From positions 22,197 through 86,196 of the forward strand of contig JBBQHI010000012.1 in the NCBI GenBank assembly GCA_038323835.1: a DNA stretch of 64,000 nt, in the 5' to 3' direction. Both the position numbers and the translations under genes were made by a program. Each line of letters starts with the position of its first letter. The stretch's first letter is position 1. The notes under the pieces were generated by a model that saw nothing but the letters and a program-made list of their open reading frames with translations, ran no database searches and had not been told where the DNA came from. The stretch comes from JACVRW01 sp038323835. GTDB lineage: Bacteria; Actinomycetota; Thermoleophilia; Solirubrobacterales; Thermoleophilaceae. Shown here one piece after another: positions 53,417 to 61,031 of this stretch.

Positions 53417-53480
53417 CGGTGCTCGCCCGATGACGTAGGGCTGCGGTGCTCGCCCGATCACCGATCGGGCTGCGCTCCTC
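53417..53480 (-). repeat. Two tandem hairpin repeats, family 1, inverted orientation
   Basis: Read on the minus strand, GAGGAGCGCAGCCCGATC is followed by GGT and GATCGGGCGAGCACCGCAG, then a second diverged unit with CGAGCACCGG. The first stem is perfect (53453-53469). It lies between the stop codons of two convergent genes. Confidence 0.8.
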
Positions 53481-53486
53481 CCCGGG

Positions 53487-54266
53487 TCAGCTGGTAGAGG
53501 GTTTGCGTGCGGACACGAACTGCGCCAGGCCGGTGACCCGCCGGGCCACCGCATTCATGCCGTGCCCCGCCAGAGCGCCGGTCAGCTCGTCACGCCCGAA
53601 GATGCGCACGCCGGTGAGGGGCCGCGTGGCCAGGTTGGCCACGCCGGCCGGCAGCGGGCCGCGCTGGACGCTGGCGAGGAGGGCCACCCGGCCGCCGGGC
53701 GCGAGCACGCGCACGATCTCCTCCACCGCCTTCAGCGGCCGCTCGATCAGGTAGAGCGCGGCGAAGCAGCACACGGCGTCGAACGAGCCCGCGCGGAAGG
53801 GGAGATCCTCGGCGTCGCCTCGGAGATAGGCGAGGTTGCCCCCGCTCGGCTGGGCCGCGCCCTGGGCCAGCATGGTGCGCGAGGCGTCCAGGCCCACGGC
53901 CAGGCCGTCCCCCACCTCGGCGGCGAAGGCGCGCGTGAAGTTGCCCGGGCCGCAGCCCACGTCGAGCACACGGTCGCCCGGCGCCAGCTCGAGCATCTCG
54001 ATGGCGATCCGGCGCTCGTCGTCCATGCTCGGCCCCAGCGCGCCCATCAGCAGCCGCCCGCCGAGCGGCCGCCACAGCCGCTCGTAGATGAGCGGCAGCG
54101 CCGCGCTCACCATCAGCCGCTGGCCCGGCAGCCGGCCCGTGGGGTCGTCGTCTCCCAGGAGGTCGAGATAGCCGTCGGTGGCGACCGTGTCCGCCGGCCG
54201 CCGGCTCGGCTGGAGCAGCGCTAGTGCACGGTCCATCGCCGGCGCCTTCGAGCGCGAGGAGGCCAT
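53487..54266 (-). CDS. Class I SAM-dependent methyltransferase
   Basis: The 259-residue protein has motif I VLDVGCGPGNFTRAFA near residue 98, motif II-like VGLDASRTML, FDAVCCFAALYLIERP as motif IV and VLAPGGRVALLASV as motif V/VI, all as in UbiE/Methyltransf_11-like enzymes. The first 60 residues, with DGYLDLLGDDDPTG and several helices, form an N-terminal extension. It methylates a small molecule or quinone-like compound; the substrate is unknown. It converges with the hydrolase gene at 52503, and the repeat pair at 53417 lies between the two stop codons. Confidence 0.88.
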   Translation of the reverse strand: MASSRSKAPAMDRALALLQPSRRPADTVATDGYLDLLGDDDPTGRLPGQRLMVSAALPLIYERLWRPLGGRLLMGALGPSMDDERRIAIEMLELAPGDRVLDVGCGPGNFTRAFAAEVGDGLAVGLDASRTMLAQGAAQPSGGNLAYLRGDAEDLPFRAGSFDAVCCFAALYLIERPLKAVEEIVRVLAPGGRVALLASVQRGPLPAGVANLATRPLTGVRIFGRDELTGALAGHGMNAVARRVTGLAQFVSARKPSTS

Positions 54267-54311
54267 CGCCGAAACCTAGCCCAGCTTCGGTCGCGGTGGG
54301 ATGATCCGGCG

Positions 54312-54794
54312 GTGCCGACCCTGGCCACCGTGGGTGTGTACGGCTTCAGAGCGGACACCTTCCTCGACGCGCTGCACGGCGCAGACGTGCGCCTCCTGCT
54401 GGACCTGCGCCAGCGCCGCGGAGTGCGGGGCAGCGAGTACGCCTGGGCCAACGCCGGACGGCTGACGGCGGCCCTGGCGGGGGTCGGCATCGACTACCGG
54501 CACCACCTGGAGCTGGCCCCCACCACCGATCTCCGGAAGCTCCAGTACCGGGAAGACGACCGCCTGGGCATCGGCAAGCGCAACCGGGAGCGGCTCGCGC
54601 CCGAGTACCGGGAGCGCTACCTCCATGAGATCCTCGACCCGGCCGACCTCGACGCCGTGGTGGCCGAGATGCCGCCCGAGGGCGCGTCGGCGCTCTTCTG
54701 CGTGGAGCGCGATCCCGAGGCCTGCCACCGGTCGCTCGTGGCCGGGCGGATCGCCGAGCGCTACGGCCTCCCCGTCGTGCACATCAGGCCGTAG
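54312..54794 (+). CDS. DUF488 family protein
   Basis: The 160-residue protein has the DUF488 pattern: TVGVYGFRADTFLDALHGADVRLLLDLRQRRGVRGSEYAW near the start, YRHHLELAPTTDLRKL in the middle and ALFCVERDPEACHRSLVAGRIAERYGLPVVHI at the end, where Cys-x7-C-H is conserved. The function is unknown; the cysteine and histidine near the end may bind metal or a small molecule. It starts at GTG 54312 and is 45 bases from the divergent methyltransferase gene. A Nur-box promoter follows directly after its stop. Confidence 0.88.
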   Translation: MPTLATVGVYGFRADTFLDALHGADVRLLLDLRQRRGVRGSEYAWANAGRLTAALAGVGIDYRHHLELAPTTDLRKLQYREDDRLGIGKRNRERLAPEYRERYLHEILDPADLDAVVAEMPPEGASALFCVERDPEACHRSLVAGRIAERYGLPVVHIRP

Positions 54795-54806
54795 ACCCAC
54801 GACGTA

Positions 54807-54823
54807 GTGCAAGCTCCTTGCAA
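54807..54823 (+). promoter_or_regulatory. Nur-box (nickel-responsive operator) before the Ni/Co transporter gene
   Basis: GTGCAA-GCTCC-TTGCAA matches the Streptomyces Nur-box tTGCAA-N5-ttGCAA at 11 of 12 specified positions. It overlaps the expected -35 of the promoter whose -10 TAGGGT is at 54830-54835, so a bound repressor would block RNA polymerase. The operon it controls encodes a nickel/cobalt transporter and a Fur-family protein. Confidence 0.75.
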
Positions 54824-54829
54824 TAGCAG

Positions 54830-54835
54830 TAGGGT
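54830..54835 (+). promoter_or_regulatory. -10 element TAGGGT of the Nur-box promoter
   Basis: TAGGGT follows the Nur-box by six bases. Transcription would start near 54842, leaving a leader of about 40 bases with AAGGGG before ATG 54885. Confidence 0.5.
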
Positions 54836-54884
54836 CGCGCTGTGTCCCCGTGACGGCGGGGGCGTGGTCACGATAAGGGGTGAA

Positions 54885-56051
54885 ATGGAGGCTATGCGCG
54901 CAGGCTCGCAACCCGTTTCGCGCTGGCAGCGGATACGTGGGGGATTGACGCCGTCGGAGTGGGCGACGGTGGCCGGTATGGCGGCGGTGGTCGGCGTGCT
55001 CCATGTGATTGGGTTCTTCTTGCTGTTCGCGGTCGTGGTGCCGAACGATTTCGATCTTGGAGCGTCGGGGGTGTTCGGCGTCGGGATCGGGATCACTGCG
55101 TACACCCTTGGCTTGCGTCACGCGTTCGACGCAGACCACATCGGTGCCATCGACAACACCACTCGGAAGCTGATGACGGATGGACAACGGCCGCTCAGCG
55201 TCGGGTTCTTCTTCTCGCTCGGGCACTCGACGATCGTGTTCCTGCTCGCGATCGGATTCACCGTTGGGATCAGGGGGCTGAGCGGCGCGGTCGCCGACGA
55301 CAGCTCGTGGCTGCACTCGGCCACGGGCCTGATCGGGCCGACCGTGTCGGGCACGTTCCTGTGGATCATCGGCATCCTCAATCTGTTCGTCCTCATCAGC
55401 ATCGTGAGGATCTTCCGGCGCATGCGCCATGGCCACTACAGCGAGGCCGAGCTGGAGGATCAGCTCAACAACCGCGGCTTCATGAACCGCTTCTACAAGC
55501 GGGCCACCAACACGGTCACCAAGCCCTCGCAGATGTACCCGGTCGGGCTGCTCTTCGGCCTCGGCTTCGACACCGCCACCGAGGTCGCGCTCTTGGCCAC
55601 CGCCGGCGCCGCGGCTGCGGGAGGCCTGCCGATCTACGCGATCCTGTGCCTGCCGATCCTCTTTGCCGCCGGAATGTCGCTGCTGGACTCGATCGACGGC
55701 GCGTTCATGAACTTCGCCTATGGCTGGGCGTTCGCCAAGCCGGTGCGAAAGATCTTCTACAACATCACCATCACGTGGCTGTCGGTGGTGGTCGCGCTAG
55801 TCATCGGGACCATCGAGTTGATGTCGGTGCTCGCTGAGAAACTGACCCTCACCGGACAGCCATGGGACTTCGTCTCGGGCCTCGACCTCAATTACGTCGG
55901 CTACGCGATCGCTGGGCTGTTCGTGCTCACCTGGGTCGTCGCGCTGCTGATCTGGCACGTGGGGAAGGTGGAGGAGAAATGGTCGGCCGGGATGGCCGCC
56001 GCGCAGGCGGCGCCCGCCACGCGAGTGGCGGAGCAGGGGCAGCGCCAATGA
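54885..56051 (+). CDS. NiCoT-family nickel/cobalt transporter
   Basis: The 388-residue protein has the NiCoT signature GLRHAFDADHIGAIDNTTRK near residue 70, together with VGFFFSLGHSTIVFLLA, LLFGLGFDTATEVALLA and SLLDSIDGAFMNFAYGWAF, and about eight membrane helices. These proteins take up Ni2+ or Co2+. The start ATG 54885 follows AAGGGG; a second ATG lies nine bases later. The Nur-box upstream and the overlapping Fur-family gene downstream make nickel the likely metal and give a feedback loop. No nickel enzyme gene is present in the window. Confidence 0.94.
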   Translation: MEAMRAGSQPVSRWQRIRGGLTPSEWATVAGMAAVVGVLHVIGFFLLFAVVVPNDFDLGASGVFGVGIGITAYTLGLRHAFDADHIGAIDNTTRKLMTDGQRPLSVGFFFSLGHSTIVFLLAIGFTVGIRGLSGAVADDSSWLHSATGLIGPTVSGTFLWIIGILNLFVLISIVRIFRRMRHGHYSEAELEDQLNNRGFMNRFYKRATNTVTKPSQMYPVGLLFGLGFDTATEVALLATAGAAAAGGLPIYAILCLPILFAAGMSLLDSIDGAFMNFAYGWAFAKPVRKIFYNITITWLSVVVALVIGTIELMSVLAEKLTLTGQPWDFVSGLDLNYVGYAIAGLFVLTWVVALLIWHVGKVEEKWSAGMAAAQAAPATRVAEQGQRQ

Positions 56052-56593
56052 CGGGATCGCCGGAGCGTGACCCTGAGGCGTTCGAGGGGATCGACGGCGC
56101 GCTGGCGCTGGTTCGCGCGAGTGGGCACAGGGTCTCGACGGCCTGTCGAGTTGTGCTCGGCGCGCTCTTCAGCGCCGAAGGGCCGGTCTCGGCCCAATTC
56201 ATCGCCGACGGGCAGCGGGGGCGAGCCCTCACCGTGGACTTGACCTCCGTCTACCGCAACCTCGAGCGCCTCGAGGAGCTGGGGATCGTCAGGCACGTTC
56301 ACCTGGGGCACGGCCCCGGCCTCTACATGCTGGTCGGGTCGGGCGAGAAGGAGTTCCTCGCCTGCGAGCGCTGCGGCCAGGTCACGGCCCTCGACCCCGC
56401 CCAGCTGGAACCTGTCCGCAGCCAAATTGAAAAGCGTTTCGGGTACCGCGCACGGTTCGGGCACTTCCCGATCATCGGGCTATGCGCCGCGTGCGCCGGG
56501 GCGGACGCGGCCCCCGAGCGGGACCAACAGCACAGCCACGGCGACTACGTGCACGCCCACGCCCGCGGCTCAGGGGAACGCCACCGGCACTGA
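56048..56593 (+). CDS. nur: Fur-family regulator, likely Nur (nickel uptake regulator)
   Basis: The ATG at 56048 overlaps the transporter stop (ATGA), so both proteins are coupled. The 181-residue product has the winged helix GHRVSTACRVVLGALFSAEGPVSAQ and VDLTSVYRNLERLEELGIVRHV, then metal-site residues in HVHLGHGPGLYM, and two Cys-x2-Cys pairs, CERC and CAAC, for structural zinc. A Nur-box 1.2 kb upstream supports the Nur call over Fur or Zur. The last 35 residues (QQHSHGDYVHAHARGSGERHRH) are histidine-rich, not usual in Fur proteins, and might bind nickel. Confidence 0.85.
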   Translation: MTGSPERDPEAFEGIDGALALVRASGHRVSTACRVVLGALFSAEGPVSAQFIADGQRGRALTVDLTSVYRNLERLEELGIVRHVHLGHGPGLYMLVGSGEKEFLACERCGQVTALDPAQLEPVRSQIEKRFGYRARFGHFPIIGLCAACAGADAAPERDQQHSHGDYVHAHARGSGERHRH

Positions 56594-56650
56594 GCCTCGG
56601 CGGCTTTCGAACGGTCCTCAGGGCCTCGGTTGCTGGATGCACACCGGGCG

Positions 56651-58156
56651 TCACGCCTTCCCGGCCGCCGTCTTGCGCGCCGCCCGCCGCCGGGCCGGAA
56701 TCGTGGCCTTGAGAGCGGAGAGGTCCTCCAGCATGCCCTCGGCGATGCTCTGAACGTCCGGGGTCTGCTCGCGGTCGGCTGTGATGCCGATGTCCACCGA
56801 GCCGCGGTAGCTCATGATCGTCACGTTCAGCCCGGTGCCGTCGGCGATGATCGAGAGCGGGAAGAGAGCCTCGAGGCGGGCCCCGCAGCTGTAGATGTCC
56901 ATCGCCGGGCCGGGCACGTTGGACACGATCAGGTTGAAGAGCGGGCGAATGGTGGGCACGGCGCTGAGCTCGGCCAGGACGCGCGCCGCCCGGGTGTGGA
57001 GCGCCGGGGGAATGAACTCGGTCACGTCGCGCAGCGCCTTCGCCGGCAGCGCGTTGTGGCGCTCCTTGGCCGAGGCCAGCACCCCGTGCGCGTACTGGAG
57101 CCGGTCCACGGGATCGGCCAGGTGGGTGGGCACGGCCACGGCCATGATCGACACCTGGTTCCCGAACGTGCCCCGCTCCTCCTCGGTGCGCACGGACACG
57201 GGGATCTGGGCCACGAGCGGGCCGTCGGGCAGCTCGTCGTGCAGCATGAGGTGCTCGCGCACGGCGCCCGCCACCAGCGAGACCACCACGTCGTTCACCT
57301 TCACGTCGTAGTGGCTCTTTACGAGCTTCACGTCCGCGAGCGGCGCCGACGCGAACCCGAAGATCCGGTGCGGCGAGAGCCGGGCGCCGTAGGGGCCCTT
57401 GGGGGCGCGAATCGCCGGCCGCTCGATCACCTCTGCGTGTCCGTCCCGGTTCACGAGCCTCCGCGCCCGCGAGAGCGTGCGGCTGACCGTGGGGGTACCG
57501 GGCACACCGAGCAACGACGTGAGCGCGTCCACGTGCGGCAGCAGGCGCCCCACACGACCGGCCACCGTCACCGGGTAGCGCGGCAGCGCGGCCACGCCGC
57601 GCATCAGCATCCCGGCCGTGCCGGGCGCGCCCTGAAGGGCCGGCTCGTCGCCCGGCGGCTCGATCTCCCGTCCCTCGGGCGCGAGGTCGTAGAGGAGCGT
57701 GAGGATCTCGCCTCCGGACATCCCGTCCACCGCCGCGTGGTGGATCTTGGTGAGCAGCGCCACACGCCCGTCGGGCAGGCCGTGGATCAGGTAGAGCTCC
57801 CAGAGGGGACGCGAGCGGTCGAGCCGGCGCGAGTAGATGCGGGCCACCTGCTCCGCCAGCTGCGCGGTGCTGCCGGGCGGGGGCAGGGCGATCTCGCGGC
57901 AGTGGTAGCCCAGGTCGAAGTGATCGTCGGGCACCCAGTAGGGCAGGGCCAGGCCGAGCGGCACCTCGGCCAAGCGGAGGGTGAACGGGGGGATCAGGTG
58001 GAGCCGCTCGCTGAGCAGCCGGCGCACGTCCTCGATCGTGACCCGGCCTCCCGGAGCGGTGGACGGGTCGAGAACCGCCACCGAGCCCACATGGCCGTAG
58101 TTGCGGTCGCTCTCGAGCGCCAGGAACTGCGCGTCCAGCGATGACAGTTGCCGCAC
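56651..58156 (-). CDS. Wax ester synthase / diacylglycerol acyltransferase (WS/DGAT)
   Basis: The 501-residue protein starts at GTG 58156, five bases after AGGAGG. It has LSSLDAQFLALESDRNYGHVGSVAVLD at the start, the catalytic HHAAVDG at 139-145, PLWELYLIHGL before it, and NLIVSNVPGP near residue 430, all landmarks of the WS/DGAT family. It makes wax esters or triacylglycerols from acyl-CoA and so stores carbon. This fits with the thioesterase, the monoacylglycerol lipase and the HSL-type esterase genes in the window. It lies 23 bp after the stop of the GGDEF-EAL gene... read in the minus direction that gene ends at 58180, so the two are probably co-transcribed. Confidence 0.93.
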   Translation of the reverse strand: MRQLSSLDAQFLALESDRNYGHVGSVAVLDPSTAPGGRVTIEDVRRLLSERLHLIPPFTLRLAEVPLGLALPYWVPDDHFDLGYHCREIALPPPGSTAQLAEQVARIYSRRLDRSRPLWELYLIHGLPDGRVALLTKIHHAAVDGMSGGEILTLLYDLAPEGREIEPPGDEPALQGAPGTAGMLMRGVAALPRYPVTVAGRVGRLLPHVDALTSLLGVPGTPTVSRTLSRARRLVNRDGHAEVIERPAIRAPKGPYGARLSPHRIFGFASAPLADVKLVKSHYDVKVNDVVVSLVAGAVREHLMLHDELPDGPLVAQIPVSVRTEEERGTFGNQVSIMAVAVPTHLADPVDRLQYAHGVLASAKERHNALPAKALRDVTEFIPPALHTRAARVLAELSAVPTIRPLFNLIVSNVPGPAMDIYSCGARLEALFPLSIIADGTGLNVTIMSYRGSVDIGITADREQTPDVQSIAEGMLEDLSALKATIPARRRAARKTAAGKA

Positions 58157-58179
58157 CTTGCCTCCTCTCCGGGGCCAGC

Positions 58180-59922
58180 CTACTGCGCGGCGTGCGCGAA
58201 GCCGTGCAGGGCCGAGGTGTTCACCTGGGGCCAGGGATCCCCGGGGCGGGCGAGCAGGTAGCCCTGAACCAGGGGAGCGCCCGAGACGCGCACGCTGGCC
58301 AGCTCCTCCGGGGTCTCCACGCCCTCCGCCACGAGCAGGCCGCCGGTGTCCCGCGCGTAGTCTGCCAGGGCGTGCATCAGCGCCGCCCGGCCCGGGTCGG
58401 AGTCGATCCCGCGGACCAGGACGCGGTCGAGCTTCAGGTACGTCGGCCGCAGCGTGGCGAGCTGGCTGAGGCCGGAGTACCCCGCCCCCACGTCGTCCAC
58501 GGCGATGCCCATCCCGCGGTCGCGCAGCTCGGCAGTGGCGCGCGCGGCCGTGGCCTCGTGGCGCACGAGCGTCTCCTCGGTGACCTCGACGATCAGGCTC
58601 TCCGGCTGGGTGCACCCGTCCAGCAGCTCGGCGGTGCGGGGGTCGCCCAGCAGCGGCGCGGAGAGGTTCACGCTCAGGCGGGCGCCGCGGGGAAGGCTCG
58701 GGATGAGCGTCAGCGCCTGACGCAGGCAGGCGAGCTCCAGCTCGGCCCTCATGCCGAACTCGTCGGCGAGGGCGAACCAGTGGAGGGGACCCTGGCCGCC
58801 GCGCGTGGAGAAGCGGGCCAGCGCCTCGTAGGCATGGGGCCGGCCCGTCTCGACGTCCACGATGGGCTGGACGGCGATCCGCAGGCCCTCGCCCCGGCAC
58901 AGCCGCGCCAGTGCGGCCTGGGCGCCGTCGGCGGCAGCGGAGAGCGGGGCGCCGTCGTAGGCGGTCACGTGAACGCCGCCGGAGCGCTTGGACACGCGCA
59001 GGGCCACGTCGGCGGCGGCCAAAAGGGCCTCCGCGCCGGTGCCGTCCGCGGGTGCGCGGGCCACGCCGGCGCGGGCGGTGCACTGGGCCCCGTCCTCGCC
59101 GGACACGGCCTCCATCAGCCGCTCGGCCACCAGCTCGGGGACGTCGGTGAACACGAGCGCGGCGAACTCGTCGCCGCCCAGGCGCCCCAGCACGTCGTCA
59201 CCTCGCAGGGCGGACTGCATCGCCTCGCCCGCGCGCACGAGGAGACGGTCCCCCGCGGCGTGGCCGAGGCGCTTGTTCACCGAGCCGAACTCGTCGAGAT
59301 CGAGCGCGATCACCGCCGCGGGTCGCTCGATGGTGGCGAGCTCGGAGAGCTGGTCCACGCGGGTGCGGAAGGCCTGGCCGGAGAGAAGCCCGGTGAGGGA
59401 GTCGTGGGCGGCGTCGTAGCGCGCCCGTCGCAGGAGCTCGGTCATCTCGCGCGAGATGCGGCCGGCGGCCAGTAGAAGTGCGATCGAGCCCGCGGCCAGG
59501 CCGAGGTTCTCGGTGGTGAACGTCCCCGTGGTCACGATCGGCGAGAACAGCGCTCCCACCACGATCACACGTCCGACCCGCCCGACGCGTCCGCCGCGGG
59601 CGAGCACGCCGGTCACGGCGGCCACCAGCCAGAGCAGGCTCACCTCGTCGACGCGGCCCTGGTTGTAGCCCACCATGCAGATCACCGCGATGCACGAGAG
59701 CGCCTCCTCGTAGCTCAACCAGCGTTCGGTGTGCACGAACCGCTCGACCAGGCCGGTGAGCCCGATCACACCGAAGCCGATGGAGGCCGCGACGATGTGC
59801 GGGTAGGCGCCCGGGTCGAGGGCGAGCAGGGCCCCGCCGATAAGGGCCAGGGCTATCCGGCAGCGAGCCGCGTATATCCGCGCCCCCGCCACCTCGGGCG
59901 TGGGATCCGGTCTCTGCCCCAT
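58180..59922 (-). CDS. Membrane GGDEF-EAL protein with intact motifs
   Basis: The 580-residue protein has six or so hydrophobic segments in residues 20-165, a GGDEF domain with an intact RLGGDEF near 260, and an EAL domain with YEALARF, NLSAPLL, EVTEET, DDVGAGYSGL, KLDR, AEGVET and QGYLLARP, all residues needed for phosphodiesterase activity. It may both make and degrade c-di-GMP, depending on the signal sensed by the membrane part. It lies on the minus strand ahead of the WS/DGAT gene (23-bp gap), which hints that lipid storage is linked to c-di-GMP signals, though this is inference. Confidence 0.9.
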   Translation of the reverse strand: MGQRPDPTPEVAGARIYAARCRIALALIGGALLALDPGAYPHIVAASIGFGVIGLTGLVERFVHTERWLSYEEALSCIAVICMVGYNQGRVDEVSLLWLVAAVTGVLARGGRVGRVGRVIVVGALFSPIVTTGTFTTENLGLAAGSIALLLAAGRISREMTELLRRARYDAAHDSLTGLLSGQAFRTRVDQLSELATIERPAAVIALDLDEFGSVNKRLGHAAGDRLLVRAGEAMQSALRGDDVLGRLGGDEFAALVFTDVPELVAERLMEAVSGEDGAQCTARAGVARAPADGTGAEALLAAADVALRVSKRSGGVHVTAYDGAPLSAAADGAQAALARLCRGEGLRIAVQPIVDVETGRPHAYEALARFSTRGGQGPLHWFALADEFGMRAELELACLRQALTLIPSLPRGARLSVNLSAPLLGDPRTAELLDGCTQPESLIVEVTEETLVRHEATAARATAELRDRGMGIAVDDVGAGYSGLSQLATLRPTYLKLDRVLVRGIDSDPGRAALMHALADYARDTGGLLVAEGVETPEELASVRVSGAPLVQGYLLARPGDPWPQVNTSALHGFAHAAQ

Positions 59923-59992
59923 GGCCTGACAAACGTCGGCAACCGGGAAGCCGAGCTTGAACGGCCCGCCGCGCCTGGGGGACGCTCTGCGG

Positions 59993-60412
59993 CTACTTCC
60001 GCTCGAGCACCACGATGGGGATCCGCCGGTCGGTCCGCTTCTGGTAGTCGTCGTACGCGGGCCAGACCTCGGTCATCTTGCCCCAGAGACGCTCGCGCTC
60101 CTCCCCCTCGGCCTCGTGGGCCCGGACCGGAATGTGCTCCGCCTTCACCTGGATCTCGGCCTCGGGATTGTCGCTCAGGTTCTTGAACCAGGCCGGGTGC
60201 TCGGGGAGCCCGCCCTGGGAGGCCACAAGCACCCAGCGCCCGTCGTCCTCGCGGTGGATCAGGGGGGCGATCCTGGTCTCGCCGGACTTTCGCCCCGTGG
60301 TCTCCAGGAGCAGGATGTCCGCGCCGCGCCAGTGGTAGCCGCGCTCGCCGCCCGTCTCCTGGTACACGCGGACGTGCTCTTTGCCGAACAGCTTGTCTTC
60401 GCTCTCGCTCAT
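59993..60412 (-). CDS. Deazaflavin (F420)-dependent nitroreductase-family protein
   Basis: The 139-residue protein has the DUF385/Ddn-like pattern: ILLLETTGRKSGETRIAPLIHREDDGRWVLVASQGGLPEHPAWFKNL near residues 33-80, then DNPEAEIQV and a C-terminal VWPAYDDYQKRTDRRIPIVVLER. Members bind F420 in the cytoplasm and reduce quinones or nitro-compounds. With fgd at 34691, which reduces F420, this gives both ends of an F420 redox cycle in the window. ATG 60412 overlaps the stop of the GNAT gene (ATGA), so it is the second gene of a coupled pair. Confidence 0.9.
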   Translation of the reverse strand: MSESEDKLFGKEHVRVYQETGGERGYHWRGADILLLETTGRKSGETRIAPLIHREDDGRWVLVASQGGLPEHPAWFKNLSDNPEAEIQVKAEHIPVRAHEAEGEERERLWGKMTEVWPAYDDYQKRTDRRIPIVVLERK

Positions 60413-60924
60413 TGCCCCGAGGCTAGGGGTCCGCGCAGCCTGTAGACCAGGTGATCGCGGCCGTACGCCAGGCAGCGGCCGTCGCGGGCGAATCCGAGCT
60501 TCTCGAGAACGTGCACCGAGCGCTCGTTGTCGGGCTCCACCACGGCGGCCAGCTCTTCGAGGCCCAGCTCCCCGAAGGCGGGCGCCAGGCAGAGACCGGC
60601 CGCCTCCGTGCCGTACCCGAGCCCCCACCAGTCCGCCCCGAGCGTGTACCCCAGCTGCACCTCGCCGCTGACGTGGAACAGCCCGGCGTCGCCGATCAGC
60701 CGGCCCGACGATCGCTCGATCACCGCCCAGAAGCTGAAACCGTGCCGCTCCTGGTGGGCCATGTACTCGCGCAGCACCGCCTCGGTGGCCGCCGGCGTCC
60801 GCAGCGCGCCGTGCCCCACCCAGCGCATGACGAGCGGGTCGCCGAGGATCGTGTGCGCGGCCGCCACGTCGCCGGGGCCGAAGGGGCGCAGGTCGAGCCG
60901 CTCGCCGGCCAGCGGGAAATGCAT
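60409..60924 (-). CDS. GNAT-family N-acetyltransferase (RimJ/RimL-like)
   Basis: The 171-residue protein has the RimJ/RimL-like pattern: GERLDLRPFGPGDVAAAHTIL at the start, FSFWAVIERSSGRLIGDAGLF, QLGYTLGADWWGLGYGTEAAGL with the acetyl-CoA-binding loop, and EPDNERSVHVLEKLGFARDG. It transfers an acetyl group to an N-terminal or small-molecule amine. ATG 60924 is chosen since homology starts there; 14 more residues in frame upstream carry no family signal. It is coupled to the F420 nitroreductase gene; a family 2 repeat lies upstream. Confidence 0.88.
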   Translation of the reverse strand: MHFPLAGERLDLRPFGPGDVAAAHTILGDPLVMRWVGHGALRTPAATEAVLREYMAHQERHGFSFWAVIERSSGRLIGDAGLFHVSGEVQLGYTLGADWWGLGYGTEAAGLCLAPAFGELGLEELAAVVEPDNERSVHVLEKLGFARDGRCLAYGRDHLVYRLRGPLASGQ

Positions 60925-60979
60925 GGGGCGACGGTATCCGGGTTGAGGGGCGGCGGGCCGCGCCAACGGGGGTGTGGCG

Positions 60980-61022
60980 GGTTACCGGGCGTATGACCCG
61001 GTAAGTCTCCAAACCCCCCTCG
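60980..61022. repeat. Dispersed hairpin element, family 2, copy 2
   Basis: TTACCGGG and CCCGGTAA (60982-60989 and 60997-61004) form a perfect 8-bp stem with loop CGTATGA, followed by CCAAACCCCCCTCG at 61009-61022, as at 8087. It lies just after the GH6 gene stop at 61032 in the minus direction and upstream of the GNAT gene. Confidence 0.75.
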
Positions 61023-61031
61023 GCCCGGGCC

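Noticed and set aside
56630..58144. A 504-codon frame opposite WS/DGAT
   Set aside because: No recognisable family; WS/DGAT on the other strand has full-length homology and a good ribosome-binding site.
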